DNA from: Stratiolaelaps scimitus
Taxonomy: Eukaryota > Arthropoda > Arachnida > Mesostigmata > Laelapidae
Reading direction: 5' to 3'
DNA: 64,000 nucleotides
Assembly: GCA_019614645.1 (NCBI GenBank)
Contig: JABWDB010000038.1
Span: 2,604,001 to 2,668,000 of the forward strand
Positions within the stretch are counted from its first letter, which is position 1. Every line of letters begins with the position of its first letter. Below, one piece after another: positions 24,379 through 35,090 of this stretch. Position numbers and translations under genes: made by a program. The notes beneath the pieces were generated by a model, which saw only the letters and a program-made list of their open reading frames with translations, searched no databases and was not told where the DNA came from.

Positions 24379-24733
24379 CATCGCTATTTTGAGACGTTTG
24401 CTGGGCCTGTGGGTTGTTGTTGCTCTGTCCAGGTGGTCTCTGCACGTTAGGGGGTGAATGTGCAGGTGGACAATGGGAAGGTGGATGATATCCGCCAAAG
24501 TAATGGGCGGCGTGACCGGGCGGCCCTCCGTACGGTGATTGAAGATGGCCGTTGCCGACACTAGGGAAGGGATAACCAGCCATTCGCTGTTGAAAGTCTT
24601 GTTGTGGTCCGGGGTATCCTCCCAGACCCATCGGTTGACCGCGCAGGTAGGGATTAAGGTGCCCTGCAATGTCCATGAACGGCTGCTTAGCCTCATCATG
24701 CATCGAGCCAGCCTCATTAGGCGTATGCGACAT
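24379..24733 (-). CDS. Dll: Distal-less-type homeobox protein, first coding exon (partial)
   Basis: This would encode the N-terminal 118 residues of a Distal-less/Dlx transcription factor, plus the first base of codon 119. It acts in the nucleus in limb and distal appendage patterning. The homeodomain is not in this exon. From the first in-frame ATG (24,733), residues 16-21 are KQPFMD, corresponding to the conserved 'SAF(V/M)E(L/I)' motif. GYPFPS at 53-58 is the family's 'GYPFP' motif, and YFGGYHPPSHCPPAHSPP at 78-95 resembles 'GYHLGSYAPPCxSPP'. The exon ends after NSD and the first base of a Gly codon at a GTAAGT donor (24,378-24,373). That is a phase-1 junction shortly before where the homeodomain should start, and the length is close to that of the Drosophila N-terminus. 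The frame stays open upstream to about 24,940 (Gln-rich) with no ATG. Gly/Pro/Tyr/His-rich composition fits. Homeodomain exons were not found; identity rests on N-terminal motifs alone. Confidence 0.7.
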
Positions 24734-24987
24734 TGTGTGGTTTGGACTTTCCTCGAAGTCCCCTTGGTGTTGTTGCTGCCGATAGTCCTCGTAAAGATGT
24801 TGTTGTTGTTGGGACTGATGCAGTATCTGATGTCGCCGAATGTCCTGGCCTTGCTCCTCGCCCTCGCTGGCTGATAGAGTACCCACAGCCTCGGAGCAAG
24901 GCGACTCACGATGAGTGCCAAGCGCCGTCTCCAGTTTGCCAAGACGGATTCAATCGGTTCAGGCAACGAGTAAATACGACAACCAGC
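24734..24987 (-). other. probable 5' leader part of the Distal-less exon
   Basis: The minus strand has TTTTTCTGTTTAG at about 24,988-25,000, a good polypyrimidine tract with an acceptor AG, so the exon may begin at 24,987. From there to the ATG, the coding frame is closed by a TGA near 24,945. It is then open with a CAA-rich (Gln) stretch but no ATG. This is most simply untranslated leader. A non-AUG start, or an upstream exon joined within the open part, would extend the protein by up to about 70 residues. Confidence 0.45.
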
Positions 24988-25675
24988 CTAAACAGAAAAA
25001 TCACCTGTTGCCTGAACGCTCACGGGTGATGTCCGCTCTCCGATTCACACGGAGTTTCGCGTGAATTATTCACCTACGGTTCTTGCAGCCGTCACGCCTC
25101 GCTGCCCTTTACTATCGAGCTGATGTGTTCGGCGGTCTCGTCCGCCAATGATAGTTCCGGTGTACTAGAAAATTTAGCCACGACCCTTTTGATCACCTCC
25201 TCGATTAATAGACACAACGTGATGAAGGAATCGTGTCACTTCCGCTGCCCGACTCCGTTGCGGCCTTTCCAATCACGGTCCTTATCGACACTAGAGCACA
25301 TGGTAATAATAATCCGATTGTAGAAATGTCACTCAACGATCTCACAACAATATGCAATATCACCACTGAGTCCGGTTACTGATCTAACACTGATCTTCCT
25401 TATATTTTACTATCACAGCGCGACCATGTCGAAGATCCAATCACTGATTTTTTGCTTCACCCTCCTAAACGTGTTTGGTTTGCCTTGACTCCAACTGGCA
25501 ACTGTCGGCAATCTCGATAACTCGGTGACAAAAACAAGAATGCTGATCGATACACGGGGAGAACAAAATAGCTAATCGAGTAATCAGCGTTGTCCTGATG
25601 AACTGCCTACTACTGAAACAAACGTCGCCTTTCACATAACGAACGAGAAAAAGGCATATTGACTAGCGTTGGAGC

Positions 25676-25732
25676 AACAGCAGCAGCAGCAATCATACCA
25701 CTGGCATTCGCAACAGCAGCAGCAGAAGCACC
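25676..25732. repeat. CAG/CTG-rich tract
   Basis: Interrupted CAG runs (plus strand) give a poly-Gln open frame on the plus strand and CTG runs on the minus strand. It lies in the GC-richer block upstream of Distal-less and is more likely leader or regulatory sequence than protein. Confidence 0.75.
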
Positions 25733-25943
25733 TCACTCACTTCACACAGGCAGCGCAGCAAGCAGTCTGGTCTGACTGTTTCACAACGTCAGTGGCGAAC
25801 TCAAGCCGCAGCGGCTTCCTGCAGAGCCGGCACAGCCCACGGCGTTCGTGGGAGAGGGTCCTCGTTGTGTGGCTCTGACAGGGGGGCGGAGCATGAGGCT
25901 CCTCCCAACGCTGCTCATTGGTTCGCTTTGGCCGACTACACCC

Positions 25944-25980
25944 AGACGTACTGCCGCGAGCGCTTTATAATGATTTTTAG
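25944..25980 (-). promoter_or_regulatory. candidate TATA/initiator core promoter upstream of Distal-less
   Basis: On the minus strand TATAAAG (25,979-25,973) is followed after about 25 bases by GGCAGTACG, similar to the arthropod initiator (CAGT). A CCAAT motif and a CCGCCCCC run follow within 100 bases. The spacing is right for a core promoter, but no transcript evidence exists and such motifs occur by chance. Confidence 0.25.
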
Positions 25981-28562
25981 AGAAATATTGAATAATATCA
26001 CATACATACGCGTACAGGGCAAGCTACCCCACCGACGACCGCTCGGTTGTCGACTCGTAGCGGAGGCGGCCAAGGAGCCGGTAGCTTTGCGCACCGTCAG
26101 CTGTATCATCACTGAGATGCTGTTGTTTACTGATGCTAGCACTCGATTTCAACAGCAAGAAGAGGGGAATATTTCGTCGACCCGATCTTCTGCTGCTGCT
26201 GCTGCTGATTCGACTGTTGTTGCCACTGCGGTGGCGGCAATATAGCAGCGAGGTAGGCTCCCCAATACTCCAAACACGCAATGCCAGAAAGACAGCATCA
26301 CATCTAAACTCGTTAGATATCCACATACATACGAGGTTGCACAGACGATGATCAGACCATACGACATAGGAGGAGACACAAGATAAGTCAAATCGGCATC
26401 ACAGATGCAATACTATGGCGCTGTTCAGTTAACTCTGGTGTTAACGAGTAATTTTCTGATAACGGTGAAGATCGTCCCCCTACTAAAGACTGCTGTTTAG
26501 CCTTACTGCAGTTGTTGATGGGTTTTCGAGACGAAACTCATGCAACTCTCGTTTTATTCGTATCCATCAGGAAGCGGGTGTAGCATCTATGCATGTTAAG
26601 AACACTCTCCTCATGGATGTAACTATGATCTGCTTTTCATTGATCACATATTGCTTATGATAATTGGGCTAGTCAAAGCAGGAACCCGGTCTGCTGGGTA
26701 TTGTTGTAGACGGTCTTTGTCGAAATTTACTTCACACATACACAGAAGACCAGACATGTTTCGGTTACGTCAATGAGTTCTTGGGAACTAGAAATATAAT
26801 GACGTCCGACCTAGAAAACACTAAGCGCGGGCCGTTCTGTAAAACGAAGTCTTCTTTTGGATCCAACTTTCGTTACTCAGTAAGTATCTATTGTAGAAGA
26901 CATCTCTATACCTACCTAACAAGTATAATCGTACGCCTTGCAAAGGCATCCGTTATATATATTCTTATATTGTTAGTGCAGGCTAAACATTTGTCCGGCA
27001 AAGCTACAACGAGTGGCTTTTGAAATAAGACGATTACGGTGTATCCATACATAATTCGGTTTTATCTATCCCGGTCTAACACTTTTGGCTTGCTTTTACC
27101 CAGACGAAGCTATAATTGGCTAAATCCACCTACGATAATTGATTCCACCTTTAAGGCATACACTGAGTTGATTTTCCATGGCGTTCGTCACACATGAAAG
27201 GCGAGCATCTACTTCTAACCACTGTGTTCAATGCATCTACTCAGACGAGGTATGTTGCACTTAATTTGCATGATAATTGGTGACAACGTGCTCGACGACT
27301 AGGAACTTGTACGATGTAAAATATTGAGGGGTTCCTAACAGTTCTATGTGATTATACAAGACTGCATCAGCCAAAGAGAACATTTTTTTTCTTAGATAAC
27401 GACCGAACGGCAGGAATGGAGTCAGCAATTTGCCTTTTTACTTACGTTACAAATACACAACTTGCGTCGAATGTAGAAAGATATATTTCGCGTATCTCGT
27501 AAACAGAAGACAAACGATTCACGTACCCCCGCGGAGTTATTCGCCCCACGTTCCATAATACAACAACAATATCAGTGTTACACAGACAACTTCGTAAACG
27601 GCATATGAATATAGAATATAATAAGAGACCATATGTATAGTATCCCATTCCATTCTTTGATAAGCGACAGAGAAGGCCATGGTCGAAGAAATCACCAGGT
27701 TCATTGTGTTTCACCAAGTCGATTCTAAGACTATTTTGCAGGATATTGCGTCCCAATGTCTTCAACCCGGAAGCCTACAGCCTTATGACCACTTATGCAC
27801 TTTTAGGATGCAGACCACGTCTCAACCACTAAGATGCTATTTATGTACCTGGCTATCTGAAGGCATGAAGAAATCCATAGCAGGGTGTGAAGCATGCTGT
27901 GAAAAGTCATAGGACAACCAAAATGCATATTTGATTTTCGTTCGTTGCCAACGGAATACAATTATGGATTCAGAAGTATGACACGCGTGAGCAAAATTGA
28001 TTAGGAAAACTGTTAAAATTAATTCCCGAAAAAAACGTTGATGTTATATTTTATAGGCAGATCAAATATAAAACTCAGATGGCGGGGACCATACTCTAGT
28101 CTCCGTGAAAGAATATCAATACGATGTACATATTAAGATTATACACCACCTGCTTTGTAATTATGTGCACATCAATAGTTCATACTTCACTGTACATTCG
28201 AGGGAATTTCGTAGTAGGATTTTGCGAATGGCTCCAAAAGGTGGGATTGCTACTTTCTTTGTCTTCAAGTGTCTTACCAAAGCAACCTCACATAATAGAA
28301 GAGCTCGAATTTAATTGAGCATTTTATGAGCAAATGTTCAGTTGAGCAGAAAAGTATACAGGTTCATAATATATCCTAACTGTAATCCATTATTATAAGT
28401 GAATTCTTCAATATTTATTCTTCATTTATTCTTGAAGGTCAACTCCTACAAAAGAAGGCTCAGGTGCACACAAGACCAATCGGCACATCGCAGTGCGATG
28501 CATCACCTGTGGAGTCTGCAAGGTGACTATGTATCAGTTTAGAGTGAACATAATCTAATTAT

Positions 28563-28748
28563 GTTTCCAGGCTGACTCTCAGCCGACATTAAACGTCCAC
28601 GGTATTGCTTTTGCATTAGTTCGTTAGATGTTCCTCTGAACGCAAATCTGCAACTGTGGGGATCGAACCTGTCTTGGCACGTACCGTTCTCCCACGGTAC
28701 GGCTAGCTGCACACGACTGCAGCACACCATCAGAGGGCTCAACACAGT
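28563..28748 (-). repeat. tRNA-like SINE, near full-length
   Basis: The plus strand starts TTTCCAGGCTGACTCTCAGC and continues with the body. It then reads GTGGGGATCGAACC, the reverse complement of the B box GGTTCGATCCC, and later GCAGCACACCATC at the A-box position. It ends near GAGGGCTCAACAC, matching the head start of other copies. Total length is about 185 bp. It diverges from the 48.1 kb copy mostly between the two boxes. Confidence 0.8.
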
Positions 28749-31032
28749 CAGCATATTCTAACTAATATCAAACGGTCTTCGGAAGAATGTGCCTAGGTTT
28801 TTCGACCATAGTCTAGACCGTTTTCGTTATTGCCACTCCGAGGCCTATTATTTCGTCATCATTATTTCTATTACAGTTTTTTGTTTTCTATTTTTCTAAG
28901 AAATGAAACGTTAACCAAATGAAAATACGAGTCGGGCGCTACGTCAAAAATGCGCTTCACACAATATAAGAAGACCATGCTACCGACCTTCACCATTCCT
29001 AATACAAAAAAACCGTGAAGTCTTAGGCGACCCGGCGCTCCCAGCGGCGGTAATATAAAATGTTAAAAGCCACACGCCGAGTGGGTATGCTCCGCACTTC
29101 CTGACGAAGGTGTACTATTTCAAACGAATATGATTATGCCGAGCACTATAGAATTCCCATTTGAGCATTTTCTTTTTTTACCAAATGTGCCTCAATGTTA
29201 CACTAGACAAGAGTATTAATCTCTCTATATAAAACCTATGATGAATAAATCTAGCTTGCGAAAATAAAAATTTGAGAGGCTTCAATCGTAGCTGAAAATG
29301 TGAATTTACCAGCAATACTCTCGAGGACTGTCGGTTTCTTCCTAAAAGGGGTGGAATTATTTAATATGAAATAAAAAAGTTTAATGCTAGAATACGTATT
29401 TATGTTATTGTACACGCTGCAATAATTCGTATTTGTCAAAAAAGCGATATTGTATGGACGGGTGCCAACATCATGAAGTTCGTCGACTCCAGCAGCGAAA
29501 ATCCTTCTTTGCTTTGGAAGCTCGTTGAAGTTGTTACTAAGGTCATATCGCGCCCCGTCTCCTCGGATTGTGGTCCTGCACGACTTGTCCACCCACTATA
29601 GACTTTGTGCACCCTCAGTATATCAGTCTGGGCGGCGTGCAGCACGCGGCTTGGAAAGGGAGGTCACCCTAGCTGGTAGGAGGATGATACCGTTTCCTTC
29701 CCCTATGCTATGCTTTCCTCACTCCCCGCGTGATGTAAGTATCAATTTGAGAGCCGGTTAGACACACGTGACCCGCTCCCATCTCCAGTACATGGCAGCG
29801 CGAACCCTCATCTGCTCTCTCATCCATTGTCATCTTGTTCCCCCTCGACAAATCCATCCTCCTTCACGAATCCAGGCGAATCCTGACAGCCTACGGTCGG
29901 TGGCCGCGGTGGTGTACTATCTATCTCCTGATTCTCAGGATCAAACTCGGTCCAGCGATCCAACGAGTCATTCGAAATTGATCGACCTATAGCAGCAGTA
30001 CAGACGAAACTCTGTACAGAACTTAAGCCATGTGCGCTTAAGGCGGTTGTTTTTATAATAGATATTCCTAGCTTTGTGGAGGATTGAGTTTTTCACATTT
30101 CGTTTTAGATATTAGTTTTTCCGTAAGCAAATAATGACAAGAGCCTAATCATCATTATTTGATTATATAACTGGATTGTGCCTAGGTTTAATAGTATAGT
30201 GAACCAAATAATCAGCAGAACGGCGTCAATCAAGAATGACATTTATTATAATTCGGTTCTTTCGTGCTGGATTACAGGTATTTTTCTAAGTAGAGCCTTG
30301 CCAAATAAGTGCACTTCATAATTCGTCTAAAGTAAATTTGGGTTTCGTATGCAAGTCGAAACATGATGCTCCAAGGGTCGGACGTTAGGTACAATGGTGA
30401 ACGTAAACAGTTGCTATGTGGTCTTGTTTTCTATATTACAGCATCGAATGTGTGCGTAGTGCTATACAGTGATGGATTTGTAGCGTTCGCATTGAGGTAA
30501 AGCATCACCCTCGTAGACACAAAGGAGCAGTGGGGAAGCAGTCGCCCAACGTAAGTTGAGCACGTGACTCGTGTCTGTCTGTCTATTCGGTGCGAATTTA
30601 CTCGAGAAAGGCGGTAGGAGAGCAACGATCGAGCGACCACCTGAAATGAAGTGAGGGGCGTGTTTAAGAACGTTCCCAAATGTAGAGAGGAAGGCGCCGG
30701 GTTGTATTCGACGATGCTGACACCCCGAAGTGTGTGGCTGGCCGTGTGTATGAAGCGATGGAAGATGATCCGTGTACGAACAGCGAGACACGAGACATAA
30801 GGCACAGAGTACATACATGATAGAGCTCACAAAACTGAATCACCGTTACCACATGGAACAAGATGACTGATATATCAGGGAAGGGTAACAGTGCAGAATG
30901 GCTGCAAGGGCTGCTGTAGCGGCAAAGGGTGAAACATAAATCTGTCTGCAAATGGAGCCATTACGCAGACGACCGCTTTCTGCAAAGTACGCAGAGTTAC
31001 TACGGCAGTGCCTTGATAGCACTATTCACATG

Positions 31033-31068
31033 ACACACACACACACACCCATATATATATATATATAA
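31033..31068. repeat. (CA)n(TA)n microsatellite
   Basis: Compound dinucleotide repeat of CA units followed by TA units. Confidence 0.9.
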
Positions 31069-31615
31069 CCCTGGCTTTTCGAAAGCTTCGACCAAAGCTC
31101 AACGCATTCCGCGTGAGCTTGCACGGATGACTGCATAAGTCTGCGTTCCGCATTGCAACCCATTACAGTTTTTCGAGTCATTCAAAGCAAGATATACCCG
31201 TTGGATGTGCTCAGATATTATGACCATATACATTATATCTCGAAGGATTATTTCTAGCGTTCAACAGAAATGAGATTTGTGAATTTAAGTCCCTGTTTCC
31301 GCTGGAATGACAATAGCCAATAGCAAATATCCCTTTAGCCGGGAATGAATCTAATGTATTGCTGGCAGGTTTAATGAAATTAATATTCTTCATGTTAAGT
31401 ACCGTTAACTGACATATTACATCTATTCGCATTCTTTCATAGCATACAACTCGTTTAATTCACCTTACGTATTATTCCTTACCTTCATCCTTATCACCTT
31501 ATTCTACGAGCCGTGACGAAACGACTTTTATTATTCAGTTTATTTTTCCCTTGTTTTAGGCGGTTATCTTGTTGGACAATCTCATCATGATGACCTTAAC
31601 TGAATAAACATTGTT

Positions 31616-31640
31616 TATATATATATATATATATATATAT
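31616..31640. repeat. (TA)n microsatellite
   Basis: About 12 TA units. Confidence 0.9.
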
Positions 31641-32706
31641 GAGAGGCGACGTCCATGATAAATAAGGCGAATTACTGACAATCATAGCGATATGTACCGA
31701 AGTAAGGGATTGAGCCAGCCGGGTAATCAGGATTGCACCTGCATTGATACGTCTAAGTGCGTTTTCGAGTGGTCATATCGTAAACCATAAGTTAAAGTCA
31801 CCATCACAGATGAGGGACGTCCAAATTTTGTCAACACCATTAAATTTGCAATTGTCGTAAGTGTTTTAACACTATTGAGACAAGTACACCACTTGTATTT
31901 TAACGGATTAACGAATTTATTGCCTCCAATTTACTCAGGGTAAGGTATAAATGTCACGTTTTCTCATATGGGGTAGATCACATTTGCAATAGAACAAATA
32001 CATCATTCAGACCACGGGACGCTGCTGTTCATACTGGAGGCACGCGTAGCCAAAAGCCTCTTAACCCATGACAATCTCATTAATGTGGCCACTCTTGTGG
32101 GCGGGCCTGTTACTGGGAATAGAGCACAGATAGGGAATTCAAGTGACTTAGATACTTTCGACTGGCTCTAGGGATAGCTCTGCTTTCTCCCATACAGATA
32201 CATAGCGTGTAGTGTGGGAATAGGGGAGGCGAGAGCAATGATGATGATGATAGCACAAGTGGCATGAATGGGCGGTACACTGAGCTCTTGACTCCATGTG
32301 ACCGACCGAACCTCGCCTCTATGGGGGCTATCGAGGCATCCATGAGCTTATGAAGATCGTGGTTGCATTTGGAGAGGGGATTAGGGTCCCTGCTAGATCG
32401 GCGATAACCTCAGTTGGCACGTCAGAACATTAAAACATGATTTTCTTAAGTAGAGGTGTAGATAGCAGATGATCGCGTTATCAATGCTCGAAAACTGAGC
32501 CGTTGTTTGAGGTGAAGGGATGTAGTAGTTAAAGTGTTTGTTTTCTGCATTAGCCTCAAAGATACGTTACCATGTATTAATTAACAATATATTCGCTACC
32601 TATGGGAGTGTCAATTGTGTGATCTAAGAGAGACTCCAAAAACTATTTGCTATTCAAAATCTAGAACTCGATTCTTGCTGGCTGTAAAAAGCCAGAGGCC
32701 GCATGA

Positions 32707-32770
32707 CATATAAGAGAACTTAACCATTGTATGCTGTTCCTTTAATAAATCAATATAGCTTTACCTTTAT
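32707..32770 (+). repeat. 3'-tail module, copy B
   Basis: It begins CATATAAGAGAACTTAACCA, continues with GTTCCTTTAATAAATCAATA and ends GCTTTACCTTT, matching copies at 5.5 kb and 34.9 kb. It abuts the minus-strand LINE fragment at 32,788, so one of the two probably inserted next to or into the other. Confidence 0.65.
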
Positions 32771-32787
32771 CTTTGTTAAATTAGGTT

Positions 32788-33360
32788 TTTTATGGGGGGA
32801 ATCCGTCCGTAGCTCCGTCGGGCCCGACATCCTTTCTTCCTGCAAGGCACTACACTCGTACAGCGTGTGCAGAACGTCGTTCACGGCTCCAGAGGTACAC
32901 AAAGAATGATATCCGAGGGGGCCTTCCGTATTCGATATGGATACCTTTGGAACTGGCCATGACCGGTTAGCACCTGTGCCATCCGGTAGCTTAGCTGCCC
33001 AGCATTGGTATCATACCAGCTAAAAAGATCGGGGATCATGAATTTGGTCCAGGCGCCCTTCAGCTTATGGACGTTCATTATTCCTTTCATCGATTCCCCC
33101 ACAGAGGCAAGCAGGCCCTGTTGACCCCGACGGCACCCCCGATTCTGGGAAGGGTTCTGGCGATGTTCGTTGCTACCTGACCTGCCTTCTTTGAGAAATC
33201 CCTAACGTGAGCATTGCCTATCAAACCAGTGTCTAGATGAAAGCCCAGGTACCTGGTCTCCTTTTTGATATGATAGGGAGACCACGTAGCTAAATTGAGT
33301 ATTAGTACAAGCTTTTTTCTCAAGCTCTGACCCTCGGCTATCTTTCCATGGTAGGCCTCG
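32788..33360 (-). mobile_element. R1-like LINE 3' fragment, decayed
   Basis: Minus-strand remains of the RT thumb and C-terminal region of an R1/Jockey-type LINE. Reading downward: GQSLRKKLVLILNLATWS, then KKETRYLGFHLDTGLIGNAH (33,200-33,260), then a Lys/Ala-rich helix ending LPRIGGA. At 32,920-33,000 it reads QLSYRMAQVLTGHGQFQRYP, the conserved TGHG block. The C-terminal Cys/His region DVLHTLYECSALQEERM follows at about 32,830-32,880 in another frame. Two or more frameshifts (near 33,100 and 32,885) inactivate it. Its TGHG segment resembles the fragment at 37.96-38.30 kb more than the one at 2.8 kb, so the two may be one family. Confidence 0.75.
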
Positions 33361-34913
33361 GTGCATGTGTGGCATCATTGCCTCAAGAAACTGTCATGTC
33401 GGCCTATCTTAGCCAAACCACGATTTCTGGGAATTGAGCCGGCGATCACAAATTGCGGGACACGCCGCCACACATTACTGGAAAAAAGCTACTATAGCTT
33501 TGTTCCACTTCATGTAATATGGAAAAATAGTGTTCGAGACACAGCTTCAAGTATGCATTATATAAGAACCGCATGGTGGTTTGCAAGGTACTTTTTATTG
33601 CCACAACATTCTGATACCACGTAATTTTCAAAATGTGTATATCACACTTCGGAACTTGCATCAGCGGTTTCCACACCAGATGGCCTTGTAAATATCTGTG
33701 CGAAAATCGCCGGCAATCTATATACTTAGTTATGACGTTTACTACGTTAGAGCCAGCCCATCTCGTGGGGCCGTATGGCTTATATTAGGTTGATCGATAA
33801 GTTTGGCCCGCTTTTTTACGCACTTTGAATGTCTGTATTTTTTGAAAGAATGAACGGATCTTAATCAATATATGTCTCTTGCCTTCTATGATTCTCATTC
33901 GTCTATCAGGCAGCATGCGGATCCCGCGGCCTAAATCATATCATTGTTCCTGTCCGTCCTCGCAGGTCGTGCTCTGAATAGGCGATAATTGAATGGCGCA
34001 ATGCCAGGGTTATAATTTTCCAGTCAAGATCGGTTACAATACCGCGAGTCGCCAGAGCAACATGTACCATGTTGCAATATCACTTTACGCCGTTCTTTGC
34101 TCCTCCACGGTCGTTTCTTAATTTTTATTACCATTGTTGGCCAAACCATGAATCCTGGGTCTGACCGCTCCTTTGTGCTTTGGGGATTATGGAAGAATAT
34201 CCATCATTTATCCTAGAAATATGAATCCCTCTTTTGTACCAGAACATACTGAAGTAGAAAATGTAGGATATAGACGTATTTACTTATTCGTTATAAAGCC
34301 CGCCAAAATAATTTTATGAATTATTTTAGTAACACTACACCGCTTAAGTTTTTTAAGCTGGCGGAATGAACTTACCAACCAAGCTCACAACAACTTTATT
34401 TAATAACTGCAATTGCAACATTGAATTATCTTAAATACCTGGTAAGCTGTTCAACAGCACTTTTTCCTAACTTATCCTAACCGTACCCCAGCACGCCAAC
34501 CCCCTATTGCACTTTTGTAGCATGACTCCAAAGACCGAATTGTAATTAAATGAGTAAAACTGCGTCATAACGAATTAAATAAACTATAAGTCATCTGCCT
34601 CTTAATATAGGGGCCTACACAGTGGGCAAGGAGCAATGAGCATTTACTACTTTAGTAGATATTACTACCCGATAAGGGTATATATGCTCTATTTTTACAT
34701 ATGCAATAGTGGTATACAAACTCTGCAGGTGGCCCCCTTTTGAACTCAAAGCTTTTGGGTTCAAATTATAATAATACTCGTTTTATATATTGTAGCAAAT
34801 CATGACGTCAACTGAAATAGAAGAAACTGGATTTTTTGCTCCAAAATCAACAATGTTTTGTAATTACTGAAATACAGTATGATGATCGACGCCTATGATG
34901 ATCTTAACTTAGG
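33361..34913. other. non-coding region; possible mariner end
   Basis: No gene recognised. At about 33,786 the sequence TTAGGTTGATCGATAAGTTT resembles the terminal repeat of mariner elements, but I found neither transposase nor a matching right end nearby. The rest is AT-rich DNA without visible structure. Confidence 0.4.
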
Positions 34914-34981
34914 AAAAGGTAAAGGTTTATTGGTTTATTAAAGGAGCTGCAATTTTGCAATGCTTAAGCTCTCTTATATGT
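34914..34981 (-). repeat. 3'-tail module, copy C
   Basis: Reverse complement of the module at 5.5 and 32.7 kb: the minus strand reads CATATAAGAGAGCTTAAGCA, then CTCCTTTAATAAACCAATAA and ACCTTTACC. It follows the SINE copy at 35.03-35.09 kb on the same strand, about 45 bp downstream of it. Confidence 0.65.
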
Positions 34982-35025
34982 GAAGCTAAGATGCCCACAG
35001 ATGCTTACTAGATTTAATCGGCTAA

Positions 35026-35090
35026 AGAAAATTTCCCGGGCTCACTCACAGCCAACATTTAACCGTAGACGTTAGACGTTGCCTGTAAGT
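35026..35090 (-). repeat. tRNA-like SINE, 3' fragment
   Basis: The plus strand reads TTTCCCGGGCTCACTCACAG then CCAACATTTAACCG, matching the SINE body. It degrades after about 35,090 into a small local duplication (GTAGACGTTAGACGTT). Confidence 0.65.

Larger units (their letters stand above)
25981..32706. other. non-coding region without recognised gene
   Basis: No protein-coding exon could be supported. Several open frames of 60-130 codons on both strands (for example about 27,442-27,912 and 30,431-30,951) overlap in different frames and show no motif. A SINE copy lies at 28.6 kb, CTG/CAG-rich DNA near 26,190-26,240, and AC/AT microsatellites at about 31,035-31,068 and 31,616-31,640. A GC-richer stretch at about 29,500-29,970 is unexplained. 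Confidence 0.5.

Noticed and set aside
24349..24966. A 205-codon open frame overlapping the Distal-less exon
   Set aside because: It starts without a splice or family rationale and has no motif. The Gly/Pro/Tyr/His-rich frame next to it matches Distal-less and ends at a proper donor.
25669..25878. poly-Gln protein on the plus strand
   Set aside because: Produced by CAG repeats upstream of a minus-strand gene; no conserved sequence beside the repeat.
33786..33810. mariner terminal repeat
   Set aside because: TTAGGTTGATCGATAAGTTT fits the style of a mariner end, but no partner end or transposase was found, so it is not listed as an element.
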